Shown piece by piece: positions 8,648-15,670 of a DNA stretch of 64,000 bases. Where the stretch lies: positions 1,722,397 through 1,786,396 of the forward strand of contig NZ_KB849756.1 in assembly GCF_000368925.1 (NCBI RefSeq), in the 5' to 3' direction. The notes beneath the pieces were generated by a model, which saw only the letters and a list, made by a program, of their open reading frames with translations, made no database searches and was not told the origin of the DNA. This stretch comes from Acinetobacter bereziniae LMG 1003 = CIP 70.12. Its GTDB lineage: Bacteria > Pseudomonadota > Gammaproteobacteria > Pseudomonadales > Moraxellaceae. Position numbers and translations under genes: made by a program. The first letter of the stretch is position 1. The number at the start of each line of letters is the position of its first letter.

Positions 8648-8730
8648 ACATTATCCTAGCGGTTATAGTGGTATGCTAAGGCACACTATAGCACAAATAT
8701 TTAACCGTTCAATATTTTTAGGTGAAATTT
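8648..8730. promoter_or_regulatory. Divergent early/repressor control region
   Basis: On the minus strand TTGAAC and TATAGT hexamers are spaced 16 bp and drive the early operon. The -10 lies inside one arm of an inverted repeat: TATAGTG (8664-8670) and CACTATA (8684-8690), centres 20 bp apart. The same heptamer occurs twice before the accessory gene at 10234. Likely operator of the repressor encoded at 8731. Confidence 0.6.
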
Positions 8731-9078
8731 ATGTCCGATAATTTTGACGAGCAGTCAGCCGTCATCGCAGAACGTTTTAAAAATGAAATGTCAAAAAATA
8801 AATTTGCTGCGAAAACAACAAGTAGAGAAATAGGCGCGCATGAAAATACGTTGGGCAACTACATTCGTGGAAAAGTACCTGACCAATGGGTTTATTTGGC
8901 TAAATTGCATGAAAAAGGGATTGATATTCGTTATGTGATTCTTGGGATAGATCCCGACTATGCAGGTTTAACCAGTGAAGAAAGTTTATTATTAAAAGCC
9001 TATAGACAACTTAGTCCTGAAGCTCAAACTGCGCTGTTGGGTTTTACTAAAGTCGTGGCAAAAGAGTTAGAAAAATAA
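8731..9078 (+). CDS. Phage repressor, XRE/CI-like helix-turn-helix
   Basis: 115 aa starting at ATG 8731, preceded by AGGTGA at good spacing (a GTG three codons upstream overlaps that ribosome site). Residues ~30-60 (AAKTTSREIGAHENTLGNYIRGKV) form a lambda-repressor-type HTH; the C-terminus is a short helical region and lacks a LexA-type autocleavage domain. Divergent from the early operon, as lysogeny repressors are. Because no peptidase domain is present, induction would need another signal or an antirepressor. Confidence 0.8.
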   Translation: MSDNFDEQSAVIAERFKNEMSKNKFAAKTTSREIGAHENTLGNYIRGKVPDQWVYLAKLHEKGIDIRYVILGIDPDYAGLTSEESLLLKAYRQLSPEAQTALLGFTKVVAKELEK

Positions 9079-9092
9079 TGTTATGCAGCCAT

Positions 9093-9123
9093 AAAAAAGC
9101 CCACTTTTTACAGTGGGCTTTTG
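9093..9123. terminator. Bidirectional terminator
   Basis: AAAAGCCCAC and GTGGGCTTTT around a short loop, with A- and T-runs on both sides. Sits between the convergent repressor gene and the 190-aa minus-strand gene. Confidence 0.9.
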
Positions 9124-9127
9124 CATT

Positions 9128-9700
9128 TTATTCTTCCAGTGAATGCTGGACGATCTTTAATCTTTCCTCTAAATCCATGAGTTTGTAAACCAAGTCATTT
9201 TGTTTATAAATAACATCCTTGTTCTCACTGCCTATTTCCAGTGAATTTCTCCAGATACGAATTGAACTTAAAGCCATATCCAAATTTAATTCGGCATCAT
9301 TCTCTATATGTTGCATATCTACCCCATTGGCAATTTGGTTTAATTGAAATTGCCAAACGGTGACTTCCGTTTGATTCCAAATGGGGCTTGTGACCTTATA
9401 TACACCATTGAATTTAGGATAAACTAAATCATTAAGCGATTGTTTTAAAAGATTTATATCTATAGGTTTGTCTAAATGATCAGTTTTTGATATTTCCTGA
9501 ATCAAATCATTGATTTGTTCGGGACAAATAGATAAAAAACCGCGCTGCGTGTCATGGTTAAACAAGATTTGAGAACGGACACAATGGTCAATCATGTTAA
9601 AAAACTGCTGACACAGTAACTGGCTTTTGTCGTTAGATGCTTCGACCCGATCTGCAATGGGGACGTAGGGGATAATGGATTCATTTATTTGTTCTGGCAT
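9128..9700 (-). CDS. Hypothetical protein (190 aa)
   Basis: Not recognised. Mostly helical, soluble, with a coiled-coil-like C-terminus (YKLMDLEERLKIVQHSL). Three bases after the stop of the 65-aa membrane protein gene; the two form a small operon on the minus strand next to the C4-like RNA. Confidence 0.65.
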   Translation of the reverse strand: MPEQINESIIPYVPIADRVEASNDKSQLLCQQFFNMIDHCVRSQILFNHDTQRGFLSICPEQINDLIQEISKTDHLDKPIDINLLKQSLNDLVYPKFNGVYKVTSPIWNQTEVTVWQFQLNQIANGVDMQHIENDAELNLDMALSSIRIWRNSLEIGSENKDVIYKQNDLVYKLMDLEERLKIVQHSLEE

Positions 9701-9703
9701 GGC

Positions 9704-9901
9704 TTATTCCCCAATAAATAATAATGAGAATGTAAGCACAAATGTACTGAGAATAAAGCTGTTGGCAAGTAGGCTTTTGAAGAATTGTTGAATTTTACGT
9801 TGTTTGAGGCGTTTTTCATACGCTTCGAGATCGTATATAGGCGTATGTTCTTGAACTTGGATGATTGGCGCAGTTTTACGGACTTGAATTTGTCTTTTCA
9901 T
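9704..9901 (-). CDS. Small membrane-anchored protein (65 aa)
   Basis: Basic, soluble N-terminal half followed by one C-terminal membrane segment (SFILSTFVLTFSLLFI). Start preceded by GGAATT. It is transcribed away from, and opposite to, the structured RNA at 9913-9994. Function unknown. Confidence 0.65.
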   Translation of the reverse strand: MKRQIQVRKTAPIIQVQEHTPIYDLEAYEKRLKQRKIQQFFKSLLANSFILSTFVLTFSLLFIGE

Positions 9902-9912
9902 GACTAAAATTC

Positions 9913-9994
9913 CTTTGAGTAAGTTTGAAACCTACCCCCATTCTTTCCACGGAATGGTGGCAGACCGACAGGGGTGGAAATACCGTACTCAAAG
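9913..9994 (+). ncRNA. C4-like antisense RNA candidate
   Basis: Outer stem CTTTGAGTA (9913-9921)/TACTCAAAG (9986-9994), middle CCCC/GGGG pairing and inner hairpin CCATTC/GAATGG with loop TTTCCACG. Layout and the GGTGGCAGACC and GGGGTGGAAA segments resemble, from memory, the C4 antisense RNA family of P1/P7-type phages. Two internal segments are complementary to a hairpin 120-150 nt downstream. A TTGAAT/TAAAAT promoter (9884-9889, 9905-9910, 15-bp spacer) could drive it on the plus strand. Confidence 0.5.
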
Positions 9995-10063
9995 AAACGG
10001 CCAGCCTTACGACTGCCCTGCCGATCTACCATGACAAGTCTAGCAGATACGACTTTTTTTAAG

Positions 10064-10092
10064 CAAAAAAAATCCGCTTAGAGCGGTTGTTT
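10064..10092 (+). terminator. Hairpin after the C4-like RNA
   Basis: CCGCT/AGCGG stem with 3-nt loop, A8 before and TTGTTT after. A short, moderate intrinsic terminator that would separate the structured RNA from its putative target element. Confidence 0.5.
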
Positions 10093-10098
10093 AATGCT

Positions 10099-10135
10099 CT
10101 TTGAGTAATTGGACAGGTTTCCACGCCTGTACTCA
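10099..10135 (+). promoter_or_regulatory. Hairpin complementary to the C4-like RNA
   Basis: Starts with the same CTTTGAGTA as the C4-like RNA and folds as GAGTA/TACTC plus ACAGG/CCTGT around loop TTTCCACG. 10118-10130 is complementary to 9968-9980 at 12 of 13 positions, and AGGTTTC (10115-10121) pairs with GAAACCT (9927-9933). Looks like the target site of the antisense RNA. Confidence 0.5.
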
Positions 10136-10139
10136 GATT

Positions 10140-10191
10140 TTGCTGAGTAAATACATGTTGCTCTATAGTGTGCTGTTATGTCAATATAGTG
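10140..10191 (+). promoter_or_regulatory. Promoter and operator-like heptamers before the accessory genes
   Basis: TTGCTG (10140-10145) and TATAGT (10164-10169) with an 18-bp spacer. TATAGTG occurs at 10164-10170 and again at 10185-10191, 21 bp apart, matching the heptamers in the repressor region, so the prophage repressor may bind here. Confidence 0.5.
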
Positions 10192-10233
10192 AGGTACTAT
10201 TTTTTATAAAACAATGAATATAAAGAGGTTATT

Positions 10234-10974
10234 GTGGCAGAATTATTTTCTATATTGTTTTTTATTGGCTTAATTATTACTTGCGTTTTTATGGCAAAGC
10301 CAAGTTTGTCACAGTTTAAAAATAGACCTGCGCTGACACGTAAGAAAATCGCATTGTATGGTTTTGGCACCTGCTTAGTGTTGTTTGCATTGATTGGTGT
10401 TTTTGCGCCTAAGGCACCTGCGTCTACAACTGCTGTTGTGGAAAACATGGAAAAAGAAACGCCTGTAGTTGAGCCTAAGGCTGAAAAAGCAACTGATGTT
10501 AAGGTTGAGTCAAAAGAAAATAATCAAGAAAAAGAACTTGAAACAATTAAAGGATATAACAAAGCCATTTTAGCTGTTCGTAATCATGGGAATAATGTTT
10601 TAGAAATTGATTTGCCTGCTACTGAGGTTGCTTTTACTGATTTGGATTATATAGATCATACGAGTAGAACGACCCGTGATATATTGATCAAAATTTTAAA
10701 AAACCCACCAACACAACAGTTTTCGGCTATCCGATTTGTGATATTTGCTGACCTACGTGACCAATATAATAATAAGAAAAATGAGCCAATCTTCCAGTTA
10801 ACTTATGATTATGCTGAAATCAAGAAAATTAATATTGATGCGGACTATGTAGACCATCGTTTATTTTTAAACTTTGCGATGTTTGGTCTGCGTAGTCCTG
10901 TAGCACATGAGATGTTTGAAGGTTGGTGTGCTAAAGATGATAATGCTGAAAAATCGGGAAGTTTCTGTCAATAG
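10234..10974 (+). CDS. Two-helix inner-membrane accessory protein (246 aa)
   Basis: GTG start with AGAGG upstream. Two hydrophobic segments (about 2-20 and 38-57), then a Glu/Lys/Val-rich linker (~65-105) and a C-terminal domain of ~140 aa with no recognised family, ending in two cysteines (WCAKDD, SFCQ). Transcribed opposite to the surrounding phage genes under its own promoter, downstream of a C4-like RNA element, which marks it as a lysogenic-conversion (moron) gene. Whether it is an exclusion, antirepressor-like or unrelated product cannot be told. Confidence 0.65.
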   Translation: MAELFSILFFIGLIITCVFMAKPSLSQFKNRPALTRKKIALYGFGTCLVLFALIGVFAPKAPASTTAVVENMEKETPVVEPKAEKATDVKVESKENNQEKELETIKGYNKAILAVRNHGNNVLEIDLPATEVAFTDLDYIDHTSRTTRDILIKILKNPPTQQFSAIRFVIFADLRDQYNNKKNEPIFQLTYDYAEIKKINIDADYVDHRLFLNFAMFGLRSPVAHEMFEGWCAKDDNAEKSGSFCQ

Positions 10975-11008
10975 TTAAATAACACATGGCTAACAGGTAG
11001 TTTGAATA

Positions 11009-12064
11009 ATGAATTTTGCTTATAAATCCACATATAGAATTAGAAGTTTCAGCTTAGAATTATTTATTTGGAATAAGGAAAGAATCGAAACAATTATTCA
11101 AATGCTAATCAAGATTAGCACTTATAAGCCTTTATTTAATTATTCTGAATATCGAAATATTCAAGAAAATAAATATTTATATGAAATTGATAATCATGAA
11201 TTTAAAAAATGTATATTTTGTCTAAAAGATTCAAACCAAACCAGTTTTGAAAAAATTCCACACGTAATCCCTTATTTGTTAGGAAATAATTATTTATTGC
11301 ATTATGAAGAATGTGATAAGTGTAATGAATACTTTGGTAATACACTTGAGTGTGAACTTGATAAATATGTTACTCCGCATCGAACCCTTAATAGATTAAA
11401 AAATAGATCTGGAAATTTGATTAGCACCAACCTTGGTAAAAATCGACAATTTAAATTCGACCAATCTAAAGAGACTTATACAGGGGATTTTTATGAAGAT
11501 GAAATCACCTTTGCTGAGAACTCTAATATTGTCACATTCAAATTAAAACAAAATAAATATGTGCCAATGACTGTATATAAGTCTTTAATGAAGATCAGTT
11601 ATGGATTATTACCGCGAGAACACTTAAATAATTTTGAAAAACTTAGACAATGGATTATTAATCCAGATGTTAACTTTAAGTTATTTTCACCTATGAACGT
11701 AGTAAAAACTCGCTTAGATGGTTTTAGTACATCTGTTTTGGATTTTATTATTCTTCATAAAAAAGTATCAAATTTAGATGAATTTAATGAAAATCTTCCT
11801 TTAAAAGAAGATTTTGAATATTTGGTTTTTTTTAGATTTGGGTCTATCGTTCTAGAGTTTCCACTTTTTACAGATCTTTGTTTTGAAAAGTTAAGTGTTT
11901 TAAAGGAAAAAAATTTACCACTCGAATTTAACTTACCAAATATTCCTAAACCAGGATACCCAACAAATCGTGAAATTATTGATTTTTCAGATACCATTAA
12001 AAAAAGTACATCTGAACCTATGTATTTCCAATATGATCGAGTTATCTCTGAAAAATTAGAATAA
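11009..12064 (+). CDS. HNH_5-type zinc-binding nuclease-like protein
   Basis: 351 aa. CIFC (68-71), IPHVIP with H85, and CDKCN (102-106) followed by FG reproduce the zinc ribbon and His layout of HNH_5-type proteins (C..C, H.IP, C..CN). The remaining 240 residues are not recognised. Coding sequence is visibly richer in A+T than flanking phage genes, and it sits in an accessory slot between regulators and tail genes, so it was probably acquired separately. HNH proteins of this kind in prophages can be defence effectors; here that is inference. Confidence 0.65.
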   Translation: MNFAYKSTYRIRSFSLELFIWNKERIETIIQMLIKISTYKPLFNYSEYRNIQENKYLYEIDNHEFKKCIFCLKDSNQTSFEKIPHVIPYLLGNNYLLHYEECDKCNEYFGNTLECELDKYVTPHRTLNRLKNRSGNLISTNLGKNRQFKFDQSKETYTGDFYEDEITFAENSNIVTFKLKQNKYVPMTVYKSLMKISYGLLPREHLNNFEKLRQWIINPDVNFKLFSPMNVVKTRLDGFSTSVLDFIILHKKVSNLDEFNENLPLKEDFEYLVFFRFGSIVLEFPLFTDLCFEKLSVLKEKNLPLEFNLPNIPKPGYPTNREIIDFSDTIKKSTSEPMYFQYDRVISEKLE

Positions 12065-12076
12065 GAAATTTTCGGT

Positions 12077-12523
12077 CTAAATATCTAATCTATTAATCAG
12101 TTGTTTAGGATATAAGCCTTTAAAGACCTGCTGTTCAGGTTCCTGAGCCCATGAAGCTAAATATTGTTTACAGAAATATTCATCGCAGAATAAATGGGAC
12201 ACAGCATCGATATGATCATCATATTTTTCCCATGGTAATTCATCTTTTATAAATCTAAATCTTGGCAGGCGTTTAGACTTGAATGATTTTTTATAAAGTG
12301 CAAAGGATTGGTAGCAGACTCTGCGAATTCTTCGTTGTGCTACTTTTGGTATGTGCTTTGGATTGAATGGGAAATCGAGTTCGATATTAAATTTCAACTC
12401 AGGGATCTGTTGCTCTAATAATCGTATGATCCAATATTTTTTTAAGTGAAAACGTCCGCCCATGATCAAGCTATTATTAGAAAAGTGTCGGTAAATAGGA
12501 TTTAGATAATTAATATCTTTCAT
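12077..12523 (-). CDS. Hypothetical phage protein (148 aa)
   Basis: ATG 12523 (MKDINYLNPIYR) lies 5 nt after the upstream stop and is preferred over a longer frame running into that gene. Basic, Arg/Lys-rich middle (RRIRRV, KSFKSKRLPRFRF) suggests nucleic-acid contact. Not recognised. Its 3' end faces the HNH gene with only 12 bp between. Confidence 0.6.
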   Translation of the reverse strand: MKDINYLNPIYRHFSNNSLIMGGRFHLKKYWIIRLLEQQIPELKFNIELDFPFNPKHIPKVAQRRIRRVCYQSFALYKKSFKSKRLPRFRFIKDELPWEKYDDHIDAVSHLFCDEYFCKQYLASWAQEPEQQVFKGLYPKQLINRLDI

Positions 12524-12528
12524 AGCAT

Positions 12529-13191
12529 TCAATCCCAACCTGAACTGGATGATGATCCACTGTCGCAACTGCTCGATGAGCTGTCACTCGAATAAGAACT
12601 GCCTGAGTCTGATGGTGCGGAAACAGATTCGTGATGATGACCTTGTATAGTTGGCTTTATTGGTTCAGATCTACACGCGTCATCACTTGCAGATGTTAAA
12701 AATGCTTGTTGCTGAAGTAGTTGTTGAGCATACATTTGTTGCTGTTGTAGATCATTTACAGCACTTGAATCCGAATCACGTCGAATTGTCTGCTTAATCG
12801 TGACATTTGAAACGGGTGTCTTTGGATATGTGTAATTTTTCTTAGTCACTTGTTGTGGCTTACAAATATGATTTGAAAAAAACCAATAACGTGTACCACA
12901 TAATTTACATTGAGCCATGTAACATCTCCTTAAAGTACCAGGTAATAACTGGCGGTTTTGTTTTTGATACTCTTTACGGAATTGATCAATCAAACTTTTA
13001 AAATAATCCGCATGAATTTCCGTTTTTCCCATTTGCCGAGCTTTTATAAAGCTAATTCGTCCTCCATGTTTCAAATACAAACTTTCAACAGAGTGATCAG
13101 GCTTTGATCCAAGGTCACAACTAATACTTGTAGCAGTACCAATGGCTTTTCCGTTCATATAGACATTAAGATTTTTCAGTTTCGTAACCAT
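12529..13191 (-). CDS. Hypothetical protein with zinc finger and Ser-rich tail (220 aa)
   Basis: N-terminal ~90 aa globular, then CKLC...HIC (about residues 95-109) as a possible zinc site, a Gln-rich stretch (DLQQQQMYAQQLLQQQ) and a C-terminal low-complexity Ser/Asp tail. AGGGA 6 nt before ATG 13191 supports the start, which lies 26 nt inside the upstream gene. Function unknown. Confidence 0.65.
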   Translation of the reverse strand: MVTKLKNLNVYMNGKAIGTATSISCDLGSKPDHSVESLYLKHGGRISFIKARQMGKTEIHADYFKSLIDQFRKEYQKQNRQLLPGTLRRCYMAQCKLCGTRYWFFSNHICKPQQVTKKNYTYPKTPVSNVTIKQTIRRDSDSSAVNDLQQQQMYAQQLLQQQAFLTSASDDACRSEPIKPTIQGHHHESVSAPSDSGSSYSSDSSSSSCDSGSSSSSGWD

Positions 13192-13849
13192 CTGATATCC
13201 CTAAAACTTGATAAGAATTTAGAATTTCGGCTAATGCACCTTTAACAAGTTGCCAGTTGTCATTTGTTTGAAACTGCAAAGGTTCGGTATATAAACCTTC
13301 CGTGACAAAAGGAGTACCCAACACAAAAGAATGATCAACCTGAAAACCTTGCTCCTCCACAATCCAAATTGCGCCTTTCGAGCAGCTCACTGTATGAAAC
13401 TGCTCAACCGCCATGTTGACTGAACAGCCTTTGGGAATAACACGATCGGAAAGTGAATATTTACGCTTGCCTGCAAAAGTTAAACCTTTGCCATTGTTCA
13501 ATGGCGACTGATACATAAACCAGTCCATCGCCACAGATTCTGGTTTATAGTCAGGTGAACCCTTGTCCCAAGTCGCAACATGATCTGTCATCGTGCCTTT
13601 TAGAACCGTTAATCGGATCGGATAGCGGTGGGTGTGGTACTGGATCTGCGCAGGTTTAATCTTTTTATGTGCGATAAAAACACGGAGTAATTTGCCGTGT
13701 TCATTGCCTGCAATCACCAGTGAAAACAAGCCATCACAATGGACATTGTTTAAACTTTTACCCATTGTTTCAGATGTGGCGTTGAGTAACTTTTCTTTAA
13801 ACTCAGTCAAATATTGAAAGTTACTTCCTTCTGCAGCATGTTGCATCAT
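13166..13849 (-). CDS. Cupin-like hypothetical protein (227 aa)
   Basis: IQYHTHRYPIRLTVLKG and a later EQFHTVSC...WIVEEQG resemble the two His-containing motifs of a cupin barrel. No specific family recognised and no metal ligand set can be proven. Overlaps both neighbours (4 nt and 26 nt), so it belongs to the same coupled operon. Confidence 0.6.
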   Translation of the reverse strand: MMQHAAEGSNFQYLTEFKEKLLNATSETMGKSLNNVHCDGLFSLVIAGNEHGKLLRVFIAHKKIKPAQIQYHTHRYPIRLTVLKGTMTDHVATWDKGSPDYKPESVAMDWFMYQSPLNNGKGLTFAGKRKYSLSDRVIPKGCSVNMAVEQFHTVSCSKGAIWIVEEQGFQVDHSFVLGTPFVTEGLYTEPLQFQTNDNWQLVKGALAEILNSYQVLGISDGYETEKS

Positions 13850-14073
13850 TCCTTTTCTCCAGTTGAATTTAACTGTTCAAACTCAGTCAACCAGTCCAAA
13901 CGATTAAAACCGCCTTCACCTGAATTTGGATAAATGCCTGCTATAAAAAAGCCCTGCTCGGTTTCGGACTTTTTAAAAGTATGGGCAATGATGTTGACGT
14001 AAACACAACGCAGGTTTTTCACCTGTTCGTAGGCTTCGTGTGCGATCGGATGATCTGGAGTGACATTGATCAT
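13846..14073 (-). CDS. Hypothetical phage protein (75 aa)
   Basis: Not recognised; small soluble protein. ATGA overlaps at both ends with the cupin-like gene and the 42-aa membrane ORF. Confidence 0.6.
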   Translation of the reverse strand: MINVTPDHPIAHEAYEQVKNLRCVYVNIIAHTFKKSETEQGFFIAGIYPNSGEGGFNRLDWLTEFEQLNSTGEKE

Positions 14074-14198
14074 TTCTTATCTGCCTTAGTCACTTTAATA
14101 AAAATAATCAAAGCAAGCATGAAACCAACACCAAATATAAAACCTCGAATAAGCCATTCGAAAAATGCAAACCAATTAATTGAATAGTCAAATATCAT
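14070..14198 (-). CDS. Small membrane protein (42 aa)
   Basis: MIFDYSINWFAFFEW... with one long hydrophobic segment (about 9-34) and a basic C-terminus (KVTKADKK). Its stop overlaps the next ATG (ATGA), typical of this operon. Function unknown; a toxin or membrane-targeting peptide cannot be excluded. Confidence 0.6.
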   Translation of the reverse strand: MIFDYSINWFAFFEWLIRGFIFGVGFMLALIIFIKVTKADKK

Positions 14199-14207
14199 TT
14201 GTAAATC

Positions 14208-14291
14208 CTATAGGCCATAAACAAATTTAAAAAATAAATAACCGTTGATAAGCGTTCCCAGCTCGAATGAAAAAAGTAAAAACTCAGCCAT
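14208..14291 (-). CDS. Small hydrophobic peptide (27 aa)
   Basis: MAEFLLFSFELGTLINGYLF... ends at TAG 14208-14210. Its start overlaps the Ogr-like gene by 8 nt (ATGGCTGA) and its stop is 10 nt before the 42-aa ORF. Single hydrophobic segment; real translation is likely from position but unproven. Confidence 0.45.
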   Translation of the reverse strand: MAEFLLFSFELGTLINGYLFFKFVYGL

Positions 14292-14562
14292 GACTTTGCC
14301 TTTTTGGTTTAATCACTTTTACAGAAGGAATATTGATGTTGGGATTTGCTAAAGCTGGTGGGGAAATTTGATGCTTGATTTCAAGGTTGGCTTGGCAAGT
14401 AAAGCCACAATTTATGTCTTTACACTGAAAATAAATAATCTTGAGCAATGGATGTGGTTGTTTGCTCGATCTAACGCGCAATGAATTTTTCTCACAATGA
14501 GGACAACACATTACAAAATTGGAGTATTCGCGTATTTCTGCCATTTCCCACCCAAAGAACAT
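14284..14562 (-). CDS. ogr: Ogr/Delta-like late transcription activator
   Basis: 92 aa from ATG 14562 or 86 aa from ATG 14544 (MAEIREYS). Four-Cys zinc finger C20, C23, C47, C52, with SSK..HPLLKIIYFQC and CGFTCQ matching the P2 Ogr/P4 Delta consensus. Such proteins bind upstream of phage late promoters and recruit RNA polymerase alpha. The three identical dyad boxes before P, V and FI are its likely targets. Lies just past gene D, as in P2, with a methylase cassette inserted between. Confidence 0.85.
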   Translation of the reverse strand: MFFGWEMAEIREYSNFVMCCPHCEKNSLRVRSSKQPHPLLKIIYFQCKDINCGFTCQANLEIKHQISPPALANPNINIPSVKVIKPKRQSHG

Positions 14563-14597
14563 TTTTAAATACCATTGTAATTTATTCGGTGAAATAT

Positions 14598-14626
14598 TTG
14601 TTCTTTATCTCTAATTTTTATACTAT
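14598..14626 (+). promoter_or_regulatory. Promoter of the com-dam cassette
   Basis: TTGTTC (14598-14603) with TATACT (14619-14624, 15-bp spacer) or TACTAT (14621-14626, 17-bp spacer), 32-40 nt before the com start and divergent from ogr. Confidence 0.5.
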
Positions 14627-14657
14627 TTGTTTGGTTTTTCTTGTGTAGAAAAATTTC

Positions 14658-14864
14658 ATGCAAAATGTGAAATGTAAGTGCTGTTTTAAGCTACTCGCTA
14701 AAATAGGCACATTTGATCGTATCGAGATCAAATGTCCACGTTGTAAAACGTTAAATAACTTCCAGAGCACCCCGAGTGCCTTACCTGAACGCCAAAATGA
14801 GCGTCACATCGAAACAGGTAAGATCGATGAGCAACACTTCTGTAATACCGCAATACAATCCTAA
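14658..14864 (+). CDS. com: Com-like zinc-finger translational regulator
   Basis: 68 aa with C6/C9 and C26/C29, in the pattern KCKCCFKLL..I..FD.IEIKCPRC of phage Mu Com. Mu Com binds mom mRNA and opens its translation start. Here the gene overlaps the start of a DNA adenine methylase by 38 nt, so the same kind of control on the methylase is likely. The C-terminal half differs from Mu Com. Confidence 0.8.
   Translation: MQNVKCKCCFKLLAKIGTFDRIEIKCPRCKTLNNFQSTPSALPERQNERHIETGKIDEQHFCNTAIQS
14709..14735. repeat. Palindrome with two GATC sites inside com
   Basis: Perfect 10-bp arms ACATTTGATC and GATCAAATGT around GTATCGA. Each arm carries a GATC; a further GATC lies at 14822-14825 beside the methylase start. 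Confidence 0.6.
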
Positions 14865-15633
14865 GGGTCACAGCTTTTCAGGTTGGCTAGGTGGAAAATC
14901 TCAACTAGCACGTACGATCATAGACATCATGCCCGAACATAAAACGTATGTTGAAGTGTTTGGTGGTGCAGGATGGGTACTGTTTAAAAAGACTGAATCG
15001 CCTGTTGAAGTGATTAATGACATTAATGACGATTTGATTAACTTATATCGTGTGCTGAAATATCACTTTGATGCGTTTTTAACTGAGTTTGAAAATACTT
15101 TATTTTCACGAACTGTTTTTAATGAAATGCGTAAAAATGACCGTGGCTTGACTGATATCCAACGTGCTGCCAAGTTCTATTATTTATTACGTTCAGCTTT
15201 TGGATGTCAATTGGACGGCTCGTTTAGTTATAGTCGTGACCGTAAAAGCCGTTTGAAACTCGGTGAGGATCTGCGAGCACATCTGCAGTCGATTCACACC
15301 CGGTTGCAAAATGTGGTTATTGAAAATGCCAGTTATGACTATGTGCTTAAACGTGTTGATGGTCCTGATACATTATTCTACTTAGATCCACCGTATTGGG
15401 ACTGTGAAAATGTGTATGGCAAAGGAATTTGGTCGAAACAGGACTTTTATGATTTGAAAGATTACCTGGACAAAATACAGGGTAAATTTATTCTCAGTTT
15501 GAACGATACCCCTGAAGTTCGGGAACTGTTTCAAGATTATAAAATCCAACATAAGAAGATCCGTTGGTCTGTAAATAATAAAGCAGCGCATGAAGAACAT
15601 AATGGGAATGAATTGATTATTACCAATTTTTAA
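14827..15633 (+). CDS. Dam-type DNA adenine-N6 methyltransferase (D12 class)
   Basis: 268 aa from ATG 14827, which follows ACAGGTAAG; earlier in-frame starts lie deeper within com. SAM-binding FSGWLGGKSQL (17-27) and VEVFGGAGW (42-50); catalytic DPPYW at 187-191. Order of motifs is that of the alpha class. Probably methylates adenine in phage DNA to evade host restriction or regulate phage genes; target GATC is a guess from the class. On the plus strand against the tail operon and ended by a shared terminator with gene D. Confidence 0.88.
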   Translation: MSNTSVIPQYNPKGHSFSGWLGGKSQLARTIIDIMPEHKTYVEVFGGAGWVLFKKTESPVEVINDINDDLINLYRVLKYHFDAFLTEFENTLFSRTVFNEMRKNDRGLTDIQRAAKFYYLLRSAFGCQLDGSFSYSRDRKSRLKLGEDLRAHLQSIHTRLQNVVIENASYDYVLKRVDGPDTLFYLDPPYWDCENVYGKGIWSKQDFYDLKDYLDKIQGKFILSLNDTPEVRELFQDYKIQHKKIRWSVNNKAAHEEHNGNELIITNF

Positions 15634-15638
15634 TTTTT

Positions 15639-15668
15639 AAAGGGTCGCATTTTGAATGTGACCCTTTT
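15639..15668. terminator. Bidirectional terminator between dam and D
   Basis: AAAGGGTCGCATT and AATGTGACCCTTTT form a 12-bp stem (one G-U). It ends the methylase transcript and, on the other strand, the FI-D late operon. Confidence 0.85.
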
Positions 15669-15670
15669 CA

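Noticed and set aside
14776..14826. GTG start of the methylase inside com
   Set aside because: No ribosome site and poor match to the family N-terminus; ATG 14827 follows AGGTAAG.
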